From contig CAKQRI010000008.1 in the NCBI GenBank assembly GCA_934271365.1, positions 1 to 51,037 on the forward strand: 51,037 bases of DNA. Reading direction: 5' to 3'. Position 1 is the stretch's first letter; each line of letters starts with the position of its first letter. Origin of the DNA: an uncultured Spirochaetales bacterium (GTDB lineage: Bacteria > Spirochaetota > Spirochaetia > Sphaerochaetales > Sphaerochaetaceae). A program made the translations under genes and the position numbers. Positions 1 to 8,433 of the stretch are shown one piece after another. The notes under the pieces are model-generated. The model made no database searches. It had not been told where the DNA came from and saw nothing but the letters and a program-made list of their open reading frames with translations.

Positions 1-217
1 GGCATCTCTGCCTTCTGATTACTTTTTCGATTATATTAGTACGCATACTATTATATTCGATTTAATTTGTTTTTCTGCTAACTTTCAAAAAGGCAATTTA
101 AACTAATATCTGCACAATATTGATGAAAAGGACACTTCCCTATAGAACAAAGAATGCGCATAGATAAACCTTTAGGTCTTTAAACAGATATCTAGTTACA
201 GATAAAGTGCTTCTCAA

Positions 218-513
218 TTACATCGGATATAAAGCCATAAAAGAGTGCAAGGCCTTAAATCCTAACGGGAGTATAGTTACTTCAGAACCATTAAGCACAG
301 CAATATACTCATCAGAAATCACAGTGCTGCAGGATGAGCACTCAAGGCATCCATTCCCCGCAATGCTTAATGAATGCTTATGTTTTCAGGCTTCGGCTTA
401 TCAATAGATGAACTACACGAAACAACCAGAAAGATCAGTGTAAAAATAATACCAGATAATAGACTTCTCTTTTCTGCTTTCCCTTCTATAAGAAAAAAAT
501 ACCCCGTAAAATG
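218..513 (-). pseudogene. Possible decayed lipoprotein gene
   Basis: The minus strand reads a hydrophobic segment ending in a lipobox-like stretch (LIFLVVSCSSS) and then reaches a stop. A second frame continues with protein-like sequence containing CLECSSCSTVISDEY and ends at 218. No ATG, GTG or TTG precedes the signal-peptide part. A lipoprotein-like signal sequence, a missing start and a frame change suggest a frameshifted remnant. A 66-codon plus-strand frame covers the same bases but lacks recognisable features. The remaining bases of 1-585 show nothing else I can support. Confidence 0.33.
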
Positions 514-585
514 TTATTATCACACGAGGGACTATAAGAGCTAAGGAAAAAGCTGGCTCTGTTTATAAATACCGAACAGTTCTTC

Positions 586-614
586 TTGACCAAAGAAAAC
601 CTGTAGTACATTAT
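586..614 (+). promoter_or_regulatory. Predicted sigma70 promoter of the PotD-like gene
   Basis: A -35 box TTGACC (586-591), a 17-base spacer and a -10 box CATTAT (609-614) place the start of transcription near 621, about 30 bases before the probable TTG start codon. Seen by eye only. Confidence 0.45.
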
Positions 615-650
615 TGCATTGTTAATTTAAAGCTCGTGTGGAGGCCTTTT

Positions 651-1694
651 TTGAAGAAACGAATCTTCCTGGCAATTGCTCTTATTGCTGCCTCACTTCT
701 GCTGTTTTCTTCCTGCAGCAAAGATAAGAGGAAAATTCTCTATGTATATAACTGGTCTTATTACACACCAGATGAGGTCATTGAATCATTTGAAAAGGAA
801 TATGACTGCAAAGTAGTCATGGATTACTTTGCATCAAATGAAGAAATGTTTGCTAAGGTTATGGCATCCGGAGGCGGTGGCTATGATGTGATATTCCCTT
901 CAGGAGACTATACATCGATAATGATAAAGCTCGGAATGCTTGAAGAGATTGACCTTACGCGCATTCCCAATTCAAAGTACATAACAGAACTCGTAAGAGA
1001 TAAAGCCTCATATGATCATGAGATGAAATACTCTGTTCCTTATTTCATGGGAGCTGCAGGAATAGCGGTCAATAAGAATAAGATCAGTGACTATGAAAGA
1101 AGCTGGTCTATCTTCTCCAGAAAAGACCTCAGAGGCAGGATGTGCATGATGGATGACATGAGAGAAGTAATCGGAGATGCCCTGATCTATCTTGGCTACT
1201 CATGCAATACATCTGATGATAAAGAACTTAAAGAAGCCTTTGAACTGATCAGGAATGAGTGGAAGCCTAATCTTGCCAAGTTCGATGCTGAAGGCTTTGC
1301 AAAGGCTTTTGCATCTGGTGAATATGCAGCAGCGCAGGGCTATGCAGAAGCATTCTTCGAAGAGCTTCCAGAATCCAGATGGAGTGAAGTTGACTTCTTC
1401 ATACCAGAGGAAGGAAGCACTATGTATATAGATAATATGTGCATTCCTAAGAAAGCTCCGCACTACGACCTAGCTCTTGATTTCATCAACTACATGACCA
1501 AGCCAGAGAACTATGCTAAATTCCTAGATAGATTCCACTTTCCTTCCTCTGTGAATACAGAAGCTGATCAGTACAGGACAACTATTCCTTTCTATACTAC
1601 AGAAGACCTTGCAAACTCTGAGACCAAGGATGATCTTGGAGTGAATATCTCAAAGTATAATGAACTCTGGGAGAAAATAAGGTATGTTAATTAA
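651..1694 (+). CDS. PotD-like polyamine-binding lipoprotein
   Basis: Probable periplasmic substrate-binding lipoprotein of the spermidine/putrescine (PotD/PotF) class. The N-terminus MKKRIFLAIALI plus LLLFSSC is a lipoprotein signal with the Cys as acylation site. The mature part starts with the typical ILYVYNWSYYTPDEVIE stretch and is of family size at about 347 residues. An upstream in-frame GTG at 636 exists, but the ribosome binding site GGAGG at 640-644 lies inside that extension and is ideally spaced for the TTG at 651, so 651 is preferred. Permease and ATPase genes (potABC) would be expected just upstream but are not in the window; the 600 bases before it are non-coding or decayed. The ligand is inferred from family only. 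Confidence 0.85.
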   Translation: MKKRIFLAIALIAASLLLFSSCSKDKRKILYVYNWSYYTPDEVIESFEKEYDCKVVMDYFASNEEMFAKVMASGGGGYDVIFPSGDYTSIMIKLGMLEEIDLTRIPNSKYITELVRDKASYDHEMKYSVPYFMGAAGIAVNKNKISDYERSWSIFSRKDLRGRMCMMDDMREVIGDALIYLGYSCNTSDDKELKEAFELIRNEWKPNLAKFDAEGFAKAFASGEYAAAQGYAEAFFEELPESRWSEVDFFIPEEGSTMYIDNMCIPKKAPHYDLALDFINYMTKPENYAKFLDRFHFPSSVNTEADQYRTTIPFYTTEDLANSETKDDLGVNISKYNELWEKIRYVN

Positions 1695-1709
1695 CAGGAG
1701 CAATAGATA

Positions 1710-3128
1710 ATGACAGAATTCTCACATGATACATATATCAGTCCATATACATGGCGCTACGGTTCAGAGGAGATGCATAGAGTCTTCTCTGAGGTACATA
1801 AGAGAAAGTTATTAAGGCGTGTATGGATTGCACTTGCAAGAGCCGAGATGAAAGCAGGGCTTGTAAGTGAAGAACAGGTAAAAGAGCTTGAAGCACATAA
1901 GGACGACATCGACATTGAGCGTGCAGCAGAGATTGAGAACACAATCCATCATGACTTAATGGCAGAGATAAAGACATATGCTGAGCAGTGTCCGAAAGCA
2001 GGCGGGATAATCCATTTAGGTGCAACTAGCATGGATGCTCTAGACAATGCAGATGCAATCAGATTCAAAGAGGCAATGGATATCATAATAGATAAGACCA
2101 TATCCCTTGCTGATTTATTTGCTGAAAAAGCCAGAGAATATAAAGCCACAGCTACAATGGCATTCACACACATACAGCCTGCTGAAGTCACTACAATAGG
2201 CTACAGGCTCTCGCAGACACTTCAGGATCTCTCGGATGACCTTGAAGAGCTGTTTTCCGTCAGAGATGGAATAAGAGGAAAGGGAATGAAGGGAGCTGTA
2301 GGAACAGCTGCAAGCTACCATGAGCTTCTTGAAGGCTCAGGCATGACCTCAATTGACCTTGAGAATATGGTAATGGAAGAGCTTGGGATAAAGAGCTATG
2401 ATGCTGCGACTCAGATCTACAGCAGGAAGCAGGATCTCAGGATAATCGCTGTCCTATCTTCGCTTGCATGCACTCTTCATAAGTTCAGCCAGGATTTCAG
2501 GATTCTGCAGTCTCCGCCGATTGGTGAATTCTCAGAGCCTTTCGGACGCTTTCAGGTAGGCTCATCTGCAATGCCTTTCAAGCGCAATCCGATCAACAGC
2601 GAGAAGATTGACTCTCTCTGCCGCCTGATTGAGAGCTCTTATCAGAGTGCATGGATGAATGCAGCTACAACAGTGCTTGAGAGATCTCTCGATGACAGCG
2701 CTAACAGGCGCATATTCATTTCAGAGGCTTTCATTGCAGCTGATGAGATACTTTCCACAGAGATTAAGATAGTAAAAGGCATGAATGTCCACTCTGATGC
2801 AACAAAGCGGCTTCTTGGAAACTATGGGATATTCGCAGCAACTGAAAGACTCCTGATGGAGCTCGGAAAGCGCGGTGCAGATAGACAGGAAATGCATGAA
2901 GTAATAAGGGAAGAGAGCCTGAAGTCATGGAAGATTCTCCAGGAAGGAGGAGAAAATCCACTGCTTTCCAATCTCATCTCAGATAAGAGAATACTTCAGT
3001 ATATGAGTGCTGATGAGATAAAGGGCCTTCTTAATGCTGACTCTTATGTTGGAGATGCAGAAGAAAGGACTGAGATGGTGATCAGCACCTACATCAGCAG
3101 AAGGCCTGCTCTGAATAATGCAAAATAG
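1710..3128 (+). CDS. purB: Adenylosuccinate lyase
   Basis: Cytoplasmic fumarase/aspartase-superfamily lyase that removes fumarate from SAICAR and from adenylosuccinate in purine synthesis. The family signature SSAMPFKRNPINSEK begins near residue 285 and supplies the mobile catalytic serine loop; GGIIHLGATSMDALDNAD near residue 97 matches the substrate-binding region. At 472 residues it is normal for the PurB group. It starts 15 bases after the PotD-like gene with AGGAG upstream, so the two may be co-transcribed. Its last 40 bases overlap the convergent gene that ends at 3089. Confidence 0.93.
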   Translation: MTEFSHDTYISPYTWRYGSEEMHRVFSEVHKRKLLRRVWIALARAEMKAGLVSEEQVKELEAHKDDIDIERAAEIENTIHHDLMAEIKTYAEQCPKAGGIIHLGATSMDALDNADAIRFKEAMDIIIDKTISLADLFAEKAREYKATATMAFTHIQPAEVTTIGYRLSQTLQDLSDDLEELFSVRDGIRGKGMKGAVGTAASYHELLEGSGMTSIDLENMVMEELGIKSYDAATQIYSRKQDLRIIAVLSSLACTLHKFSQDFRILQSPPIGEFSEPFGRFQVGSSAMPFKRNPINSEKIDSLCRLIESSYQSAWMNAATTVLERSLDDSANRRIFISEAFIAADEILSTEIKIVKGMNVHSDATKRLLGNYGIFAATERLLMELGKRGADRQEMHEVIREESLKSWKILQEGGENPLLSNLISDKRILQYMSADEIKGLLNADSYVGDAEERTEMVISTYISRRPALNNAK

Positions 3129-3688
3129 ATAGCTGCATGCACAAACCTCAGAAGTATTGATGGCAGAGCCTTCTTGAAAGGCATATGCACAGCTCCAGCT
3201 GCAGTGCATATCGTCGAATATGGAAGAGGAAAGATTGCAGCCATGCTAAGGAATGGGGAGCCATATACATTTATGTATGGGCCCCATTTTTCATTGGCTT
3301 TGCCTGTCAGTTTTCTGATAACAGGAATCTTATCGATGAGAACGCCAATGAAGAATGAAGTGATTCCGCCAAGCGCAGATGCACCTCCGATCAGAGGTAT
3401 TACGATATACCAGTCAAGCGATGCAACAATAGGCCATACCAGATCTGGGGAAAGAGGCAGGATCAGTGTATCCACAATATATGCATATAGAAAAACACCA
3501 AGCAGCCCGAAGTGCTCAGAGAACCATGCTATTATATCTGTATATCTCTCAGTTCCAAGGTTCTTAACAGCAACAATATAGCTTATGAATATGGCAAATA
3601 GTGGAATAAGCCCGATAAGCACAAGCTTCTTCCATTCAAGCTTCACATCCCCTTCCTTACAGTCTTTCCTATATTCATCTTTTTTCAT
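3089..3688 (-). CDS. VTT/DedA-like membrane protein
   Basis: Integral membrane protein of about 199 residues with several hydrophobic segments and the glycine-rich stretch GGASALGGITSFFIGVLID typical of the VTT (SNARE-associated, YqaA/DedA-like) family, whose members are linked to lipid scrambling and envelope homeostasis. The N-terminal twenty residues are charged and cytoplasmic. AGAGG lies 8 bases before the start. It is the last gene of a minus-strand group with alaX and the TRIC gene, two bases after the alaX stop, and runs tail-to-tail into purB with a 40-base overlap. Specific function unknown. Confidence 0.75.
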   Translation of the reverse strand: MKKDEYRKDCKEGDVKLEWKKLVLIGLIPLFAIFISYIVAVKNLGTERYTDIIAWFSEHFGLLGVFLYAYIVDTLILPLSPDLVWPIVASLDWYIVIPLIGGASALGGITSFFIGVLIDKIPVIRKLTGKANEKWGPYINVYGSPFLSMAAIFPLPYSTICTAAGAVHMPFKKALPSILLRFVHAAIYFALFRAGLLLM

Positions 3689-3690
3689 AT

Positions 3691-4806
3691 TCAGCCTCTC
3701 AGAATATCTGAAGCAGCGCTTATTATATCACCACCGAAGGAATAGCTTCCTCGGAACATTGTGCTCTTTCCACCACCCCGGAGGGAAAGCTTTTCTTTAA
3801 GAATAAGGAACCTCTCCTTAGTGCCCTGGTACAGGAATGTACCATCGCCAGCAATGAACACCTCTCTCTCCGGAGAGACTGCAGACTGGAAGAGATCAAG
3901 AGGAAGCTCAGTTCTGAATATAATAGCTCCTTCTGCATTATTTTCATTGTCGCAGTACTCTCTTTCAGCAGTTGCTTCCGATAGCGCTTTCACCTTATGC
4001 TTAAGCTCATTATTCAGACCAAGCATCCTTTCTATTTCAGAAGCGAGATTCTCTTTTGTTGAAGATAGAAGCCTGCATGCCTCTTTTATGACACGCTCAC
4101 TCTCCCTGCGTTCCTTCACAGCTTCATCAGAGACAGCCCATATAGTCCTCACATGACCTCTTATGAGCTCCTGTCCCTTATAGTGCACTTCCCCAATCTC
4201 TCTTGTATTTGCTACATGCACACCACCGCAAGCAACAACATCAATGCCTTCAATGTATACAAGCTTGACATCACCGTCGACTTTGATCGAACGCCTCATG
4301 CTAAGACGCTCTGCACTCTCATGATCAACTTCCTTCTGATAAATCCGCACGCCTTCCCTTACATGGGCATTCACGCTGTCCTCAGCTTTCAGTAGGACAT
4401 CATCAGGAATTTCTGCTTTATCAGTCTCAATGGTAAGGATTCTCTCCCCCTGATGGACAGATACCGTACCTATAGAAAAATCATTGAAGAGAGTTGCCGA
4501 GATAAGGTGCTGGGCACTATGCTCCTTCATGTATTTATAGCGATGATCCCAGTCTAGTGTAAGAGTGAATTTATCCCCTACTGCTGGCATAGCTCCATCT
4601 ATTATATGAAGAGGAGTGCCATCCTTACCCTTCTCTGTATCTACAATCCTGTATAGACCGAATGTGCCTTTGTCGCCAGGCTGTCCGCCACACTCTGGGT
4701 AGAATATGGTCTTATCGAGTATTATGGCGTTCCCTAATACTCCTATGACTGAAGCATCAATGCTCTTTCTATAGCCATCTACATAATACAGAAGCTCTGT
4801 CATCAT
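3691..4806 (-). CDS. alaX: AlaX-type alanyl-tRNA editing hydrolase
   Basis: Free-standing homologue of the alanyl-tRNA synthetase editing domain, which deacylates Ser- or Gly-tRNA(Ala). The zinc-binding HSAQH motif is near residue 95 and the paired CGGVH motif near residue 193. The C-terminus has a DHHA1-like domain with RGGGKSTMFRGS, so this is the long (AlaX-L) form of 371 residues. The N-terminus has the expected threonyl/alanyl second-additional-domain features (FYPECGGQPGDKG). The start codon overlaps the stop of the upstream TRIC gene by four bases, implying translational coupling. Confidence 0.9.
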   Translation of the reverse strand: MMTELLYYVDGYRKSIDASVIGVLGNAIILDKTIFYPECGGQPGDKGTFGLYRIVDTEKGKDGTPLHIIDGAMPAVGDKFTLTLDWDHRYKYMKEHSAQHLISATLFNDFSIGTVSVHQGERILTIETDKAEIPDDVLLKAEDSVNAHVREGVRIYQKEVDHESAERLSMRRSIKVDGDVKLVYIEGIDVVACGGVHVANTREIGEVHYKGQELIRGHVRTIWAVSDEAVKERRESERVIKEACRLLSSTKENLASEIERMLGLNNELKHKVKALSEATAEREYCDNENNAEGAIIFRTELPLDLFQSAVSPEREVFIAGDGTFLYQGTKERFLILKEKLSLRGGGKSTMFRGSYSFGGDIISAASDILRG

Positions 4807-5426
4807 ACCTCCCCATGCATTTTTGCAACTGGCAGGGAAAAATGCATCTTATATCCGATTATCCTAAGTGCAATTGTGAATATTATCGTTGAGATGAGAA
4901 CATAATCACCCGGAATGCCAAAAGAGGATAATATCAGGTAGAAAAGACCTCCGAAAATAGCAGCAGATGCATAGAAATCTGATGCAAATATCATTGGGAT
5001 CTCATGAACGAACACATCTCTCAGGACTCCGCCGCCAACTGCTGTCAGTGTTCCAGAGAAGACAATGCCTACCGCACCAACTCCAAGCTCCGAAGCCTTA
5101 GCACAGCCCAGCGCTGTGAATACACCGAGGCCTATTGCATCAGCATAGACGATAATAGACCATCTTCCGACAGCTTTCGGCGCAAATACAAATACAAGGA
5201 CTCCTGCTGCTAAGCAGACCACAATATATAAGCCATTCTGATAAGCAGCTACAGGAACAGTTCCGAGAAGGACATCTCGGATCATTCCACCTGCGCAGCC
5301 TACTGTCATAGCAAACACAAGAACACCTAGGAAATCCAGTCTGTTCTTAACAGCTTTTACAGCTCCTGTGATTGCAAAGACAAATGTACCAAACAGATCC
5401 AATGCATAAAGAAACTCATTTTGCAT
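4803..5426 (-). CDS. TRIC/UPF0126 family cation channel
   Basis: Polytopic membrane protein of 207 residues with a duplicated hydrophobic unit. VFAMTVGCAGGMIRDVLLG in the first half and FSGTLTAVGGGVLRDVF in the second are the paired glycine-rich RD motifs of the UPF0126/YicG family, now known as prokaryotic trimeric intracellular cation channels. First gene of the minus-strand group TRIC-alaX-VTT. The physiological ion is not predictable from sequence. Confidence 0.88.
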   Translation of the reverse strand: MQNEFLYALDLFGTFVFAITGAVKAVKNRLDFLGVLVFAMTVGCAGGMIRDVLLGTVPVAAYQNGLYIVVCLAAGVLVFVFAPKAVGRWSIIVYADAIGLGVFTALGCAKASELGVGAVGIVFSGTLTAVGGGVLRDVFVHEIPMIFASDFYASAAIFGGLFYLILSSFGIPGDYVLISTIIFTIALRIIGYKMHFSLPVAKMHGEV

Positions 5427-5621
5427 AGCTACAGGATAATCAAAAGGCAGAAAAGCGCCAACATGGTTGATGTTAAATCAGAAGATTCAGCTGGTAGTCT
5501 TATACATCAATATCAGCACATATAAAGACTCTTATTAAATGTTAAAACCGGACAATCTAAACACAATGCTAAATGAAATGATCACCTATTCCAGCGCGAA
5601 GAAATGTATTATATTAATCAC

Positions 5622-6206
5622 ATGGGAAAAATCAGAAGTGCTTGGGAAATTGCCCTTGAAAGAACAGAGAACATTGAAGTTGACGAGAAGAAGATCCGTC
5701 ATCAGAACACAATAGATAAGATCCGCCGCATTGCAGGCTCATTCCTCATGCAGGACACTTGTGATGAGGAAGCACTGAGAAAGAATCTCAGTGAATATTC
5801 TGCAGAAGATCTCAGAGAAGCGCTTGCGCAGAGCATATTGAATGGTCTTGGTCTTCCTCAGGAGGAAGTTGAAGACGATAGATACGAGCGTCTCAGAGTT
5901 CTTCTAGAAATCGCAGCTGGCAGCAATCCAGATGCAGAGGCCCTCTTTGACCAGATAACAGGATTCCTGAAGCAGTATCCTGTGCACAGAAAGCAGCTTG
6001 TTGAACAGCTGAAAGCTCAGGCTGAGCCTATGCTCAGGGAAAAAGAAGCCCAGATGAAAGATAAGTATGGTCAGGATATACACCTGAGCTTAGAAACAGA
6101 TAAGGACTTCATGAACATCCTCGAGCAGAACCTCAAGAGACTAGATGACCAGTATAGTCAGACGCTTTCAGGTGCAAAAGAGCAGCTGGAATCAATTCTT
6201 GGATGA
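5622..6206 (+). CDS. Conserved spirochaete-type coiled-coil protein
   Basis: Small, highly charged, probably cytoplasmic protein of about 194 residues. It begins GKIRSAWEIALERTENI and is rich in Glu, Gln, Leu and Arg with long helical, coiled-coil-like stretches; no membrane segment or catalytic motif is visible. I recall similar short proteins in other spirochaetes but cannot name a function. An alternative ATG at 5604 would add six residues (MYYINH); neither start has a convincing ribosome binding site, and 5622 is chosen because the conserved-looking sequence begins there. It ends 7 bases before a strong terminator hairpin and is probably monocistronic. Confidence 0.7.
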   Translation: MGKIRSAWEIALERTENIEVDEKKIRHQNTIDKIRRIAGSFLMQDTCDEEALRKNLSEYSAEDLREALAQSILNGLGLPQEEVEDDRYERLRVLLEIAAGSNPDAEALFDQITGFLKQYPVHRKQLVEQLKAQAEPMLREKEAQMKDKYGQDIHLSLETDKDFMNILEQNLKRLDDQYSQTLSGAKEQLESILG

Positions 6207-6212
6207 ATAGAA

Positions 6213-6250
6213 AAAGGCTTTCTGGCAGCCCCGGAAAGCCTTTGCTTTTT
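6213..6250. terminator. Bidirectional rho-independent terminator
   Basis: AAAGGCTTTC (6213-6222) pairs perfectly with GAAAGCCTTT (6234-6243). A further G-C rich inner extension closes a 5-base loop, and a T-rich tract follows; on the other strand an A-rich flank gives a T tract too. It separates two convergent genes and can serve both. Confidence 0.85.
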
Positions 6251-6260
6251 CATAAGCACT

Positions 6261-6998
6261 CTATTTTTCAAGTGCAAAGACCACAGAAACGCTGTCTCTT
6301 ACAGTTATCTCCCCTGCATAGTACTCTGTTGAAGTGCTATCAGATGCAGATGCCGCTTCAGATTTGAACATCATAGGGCTATTATATCTAGGACTTATAG
6401 TGGAATATGAATCTGTTCCGTCAGATATGGTGATTGCAGCTCCAAGCTTCAGACCAAGAGATAGCGCATAGGCCTCTGCCTTCTCACGTGCATTGAGAAC
6501 AGCTTCTCTGCGTGCTTCGCTGATCAGTGCTGTCTTATCACTCTTATCGAGGGCTATTGATGATACAGAAAGCCCATCAACCGAAGAAAGACGCTCGAAA
6601 GCAAGACCTGTCTTATCTATATCATTCAGCTTCACACTGACGCTCTCACTTGCGCTCTGCCCCTTAAGAACGCGTGCTCCTTCATTCCATTCATAATAAG
6701 GGCTTATTGATATGTAGCTTGTCTTGAGGTCCTTCTTATCAACACCGAATTCATTTGTAAGGATATCAATAGCATCATTGATCAGAAGGCTTGCTTCACT
6801 TCTTGCCTCTTCACTTGTAGCTTTCACAGCATCTGCGTGGATTGTGAAGGAGGCAACATCAGCCTCTGCTTTCACTTCACTGCTTCCAGTAACACTCACT
6901 GTTGAGATGTATTCCTTATCATTATTTATGCTCTGACATGATAATAGAAGAATAGATAGCAGAAAGACTATTGCAGAAAATCTTATCTTGTTATTCAT
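6261..6998 (-). CDS. SIMPL (DUF541) domain lipoprotein
   Basis: Exported lipoprotein of about 245 residues: signal MNNKIRFSAIVFLLSILLLSC with the Cys acylated, then ISTVSVTGSSEVKAEADVA, the typical opening of the SIMPL/DUF541 fold, and an alpha-beta body to residue 240. Family members (YggE-like) are associated with oxidative-stress protection or envelope functions but the biochemical role is unclear. The open frame extends upstream to 7103, but AAGGAG ideally spaced before 6998 and the signal peptide directly after it settle the start there. Transcribed toward the shared terminator at 6213-6250. Confidence 0.85.
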   Translation of the reverse strand: MNNKIRFSAIVFLLSILLLSCQSINNDKEYISTVSVTGSSEVKAEADVASFTIHADAVKATSEEARSEASLLINDAIDILTNEFGVDKKDLKTSYISISPYYEWNEGARVLKGQSASESVSVKLNDIDKTGLAFERLSSVDGLSVSSIALDKSDKTALISEARREAVLNAREKAEAYALSLGLKLGAAITISDGTDSYSTISPRYNSPMMFKSEAASASDSTSTEYYAGEITVRDSVSVVFALEK

Positions 6999-7119
6999 AG
7001 ACAACTCCTTTTCTATTGATAAATAAAATATATCATGCACTTCAATGAAAAAGCAAAATGATCTACACACTTCATATTTCTGTTGACAACTCAAAGAAAG
7101 CAATAGAGAATATTTTTGG

Positions 7120-7131
7120 TTAAACGTTTAA
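7120..7131. promoter_or_regulatory. LacI-type operator candidate O1
   Basis: TTAAACGTTTAA is a perfect 12-base palindrome with the central CG typical of LacI-family operators. It lies about 90 bases before the ten-gene operon that encodes its own LacI-family protein. The match is to the family pattern, not to a known site. Confidence 0.55.
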
Positions 7132-7186
7132 TTATTTTTAAGAATATTTTTTTGATAATTTTATATGTAGTAGAAATAAAAGTTTA

Positions 7187-7204
7187 GTTAATCGTATAAT
7201 TAAC
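7187..7204. promoter_or_regulatory. Inverted repeat, operator candidate O2
   Basis: GTTAAT (7187-7192) and ATTAAC (7199-7204) flank CGTATA, giving an 18-base inverted repeat immediately before the ribosome binding site of the first operon gene. Distance between the centres of the two palindromes is about 70 bases, which would permit looping by a tetrameric LacI protein. No fully convincing promoter was found between them; TTGATA at 7152 is one possible -35. Confidence 0.45.
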
Positions 7205-7215
7205 GGAGAATATTA

Positions 7216-8433
7216 ATGCTGAAATCATGCCTGATTATGACACCACTAGAGAATGATAAGAGAAGAATTGCTGAGTCATCTATAAATTTTCTATCATACA
7301 TCAATTCCTACCTTGAAGAAAAGATTGAATTTGCAGGAGCTGATGAAATCAAAGACCTCCCTTATCAGCTTATCTTTGTTGGTTCAGGTGGAACAGCAAG
7401 AGAATTCAAGAAGATCTTTGAGATATCAGAAGGGCCTTATATTCTGATATCTACTCCAGACAACAACTCATTAGCTGCATCTATGGAAGAGATAAGCTAT
7501 GTGAATGACCATGGCAGAAATGGAGAGATTCTCCATGGAACGGCTGAGATGATTGCAAATAAGATCAAGGTCTTAGATAGAGTATTCAAGACAATCGACA
7601 AACTCAGACATACGCATTTCGGCGTCCTTGGAAATCCTAATATGCTGATAAACAGCGAATATGATGAAGACCTTCTATTGAAGACTACAGGTATCAGGAC
7701 AACATTAATCGGAATGGATGAGGTAAAAGCAGAAATCGAGAAGAAAGCTTATGAGCAGAATCAGTATACAGAAATGCTACTAAGCTCTGTCTATGACAAA
7801 GAAGAGATAAAGAAGTCCCTATATATCTATGGAGCAGTCAAAAGGCTTATTGGAAAATATGGCTTTGATGGGATTGCACTCCGCTGCTTTGATCTTCTTG
7901 AGCCTTACAAGACATCGGGATGCCTAGCACTAGCTATACTGAACAGCGAAGGGATTCCAGCAGCCTGCGAAGGAGACACAAGATCGCTTCTATCGATGTC
8001 AATCCTGTACTACCTGACAGGAGAACCTATTTTCATGGCAAATCCTTCCAGAATCGATATGGAAAAGCATGAGATGGTATTCGCACATTGCACACTGCCT
8101 ATCACAATGGTCAGCAGGTACAGTCTTACTACGCATTTTGAAAGCGGAATAAGCGTTGCTGTCAAAGGCTATTTCGATGATGGAGACTATACGCTTTTCA
8201 AATGCAGGGAGAACATGAAGGACTATGTTGTGCAGAGGGCTGAATTCATTGAGAACCCAAATGACATGGCACTATGCAGAAGCCAGATAAAACTCCGTGT
8301 TCCAGATTGCAGCATATATCTCACTAACCCACTCTCAAATCATCAGATGATTGCTAAAGGCGACCACACTGAAATTGTAAATGAATTCTTTAATTGGATA
8401 AAGGAAATAAATAAGGAGATCAGAAGAAAATGA
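7216..8433 (+). CDS. L-fucose isomerase-like sugar isomerase
   Basis: Cytoplasmic protein of 405 residues resembling the FucI/AraA-related group (COG2407). The C-terminal half holds CLALAILNSEGIPAACEGD, with the Glu and Asp that bind the metal in FucI, and a late LSNHQMIAKGDH with the candidate third His ligand. The N-terminal half is divergent, so it is a distant relative and not a true fucose isomerase by sequence alone. GGAG stands 7 bases before the ATG. First gene of the operon; the next gene overlaps by four bases. It may interconvert the aldose and ketose form of the imported sugar. Confidence 0.7.
   Translation: MLKSCLIMTPLENDKRRIAESSINFLSYINSYLEEKIEFAGADEIKDLPYQLIFVGSGGTAREFKKIFEISEGPYILISTPDNNSLAASMEEISYVNDHGRNGEILHGTAEMIANKIKVLDRVFKTIDKLRHTHFGVLGNPNMLINSEYDEDLLLKTTGIRTTLIGMDEVKAEIEKKAYEQNQYTEMLLSSVYDKEEIKKSLYIYGAVKRLIGKYGFDGIALRCFDLLEPYKTSGCLALAILNSEGIPAACEGDTRSLLSMSILYYLTGEPIFMANPSRIDMEKHEMVFAHCTLPITMVSRYSLTTHFESGISVAVKGYFDDGDYTLFKCRENMKDYVVQRAEFIENPNDMALCRSQIKLRVPDCSIYLTNPLSNHQMIAKGDHTEIVNEFFNWIKEINKEIRRK

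Noticed and set aside
207..407. 66-codon plus-strand frame near the left edge
   Set aside because: No ribosome binding site, no recognisable features, and the opposite strand carries a better lipoprotein-like reading.
3174..3581. 135-codon plus-strand frame opposite the VTT-domain gene
   Set aside because: It is a shadow of the minus-strand membrane protein, which has coherent helices and family motifs.
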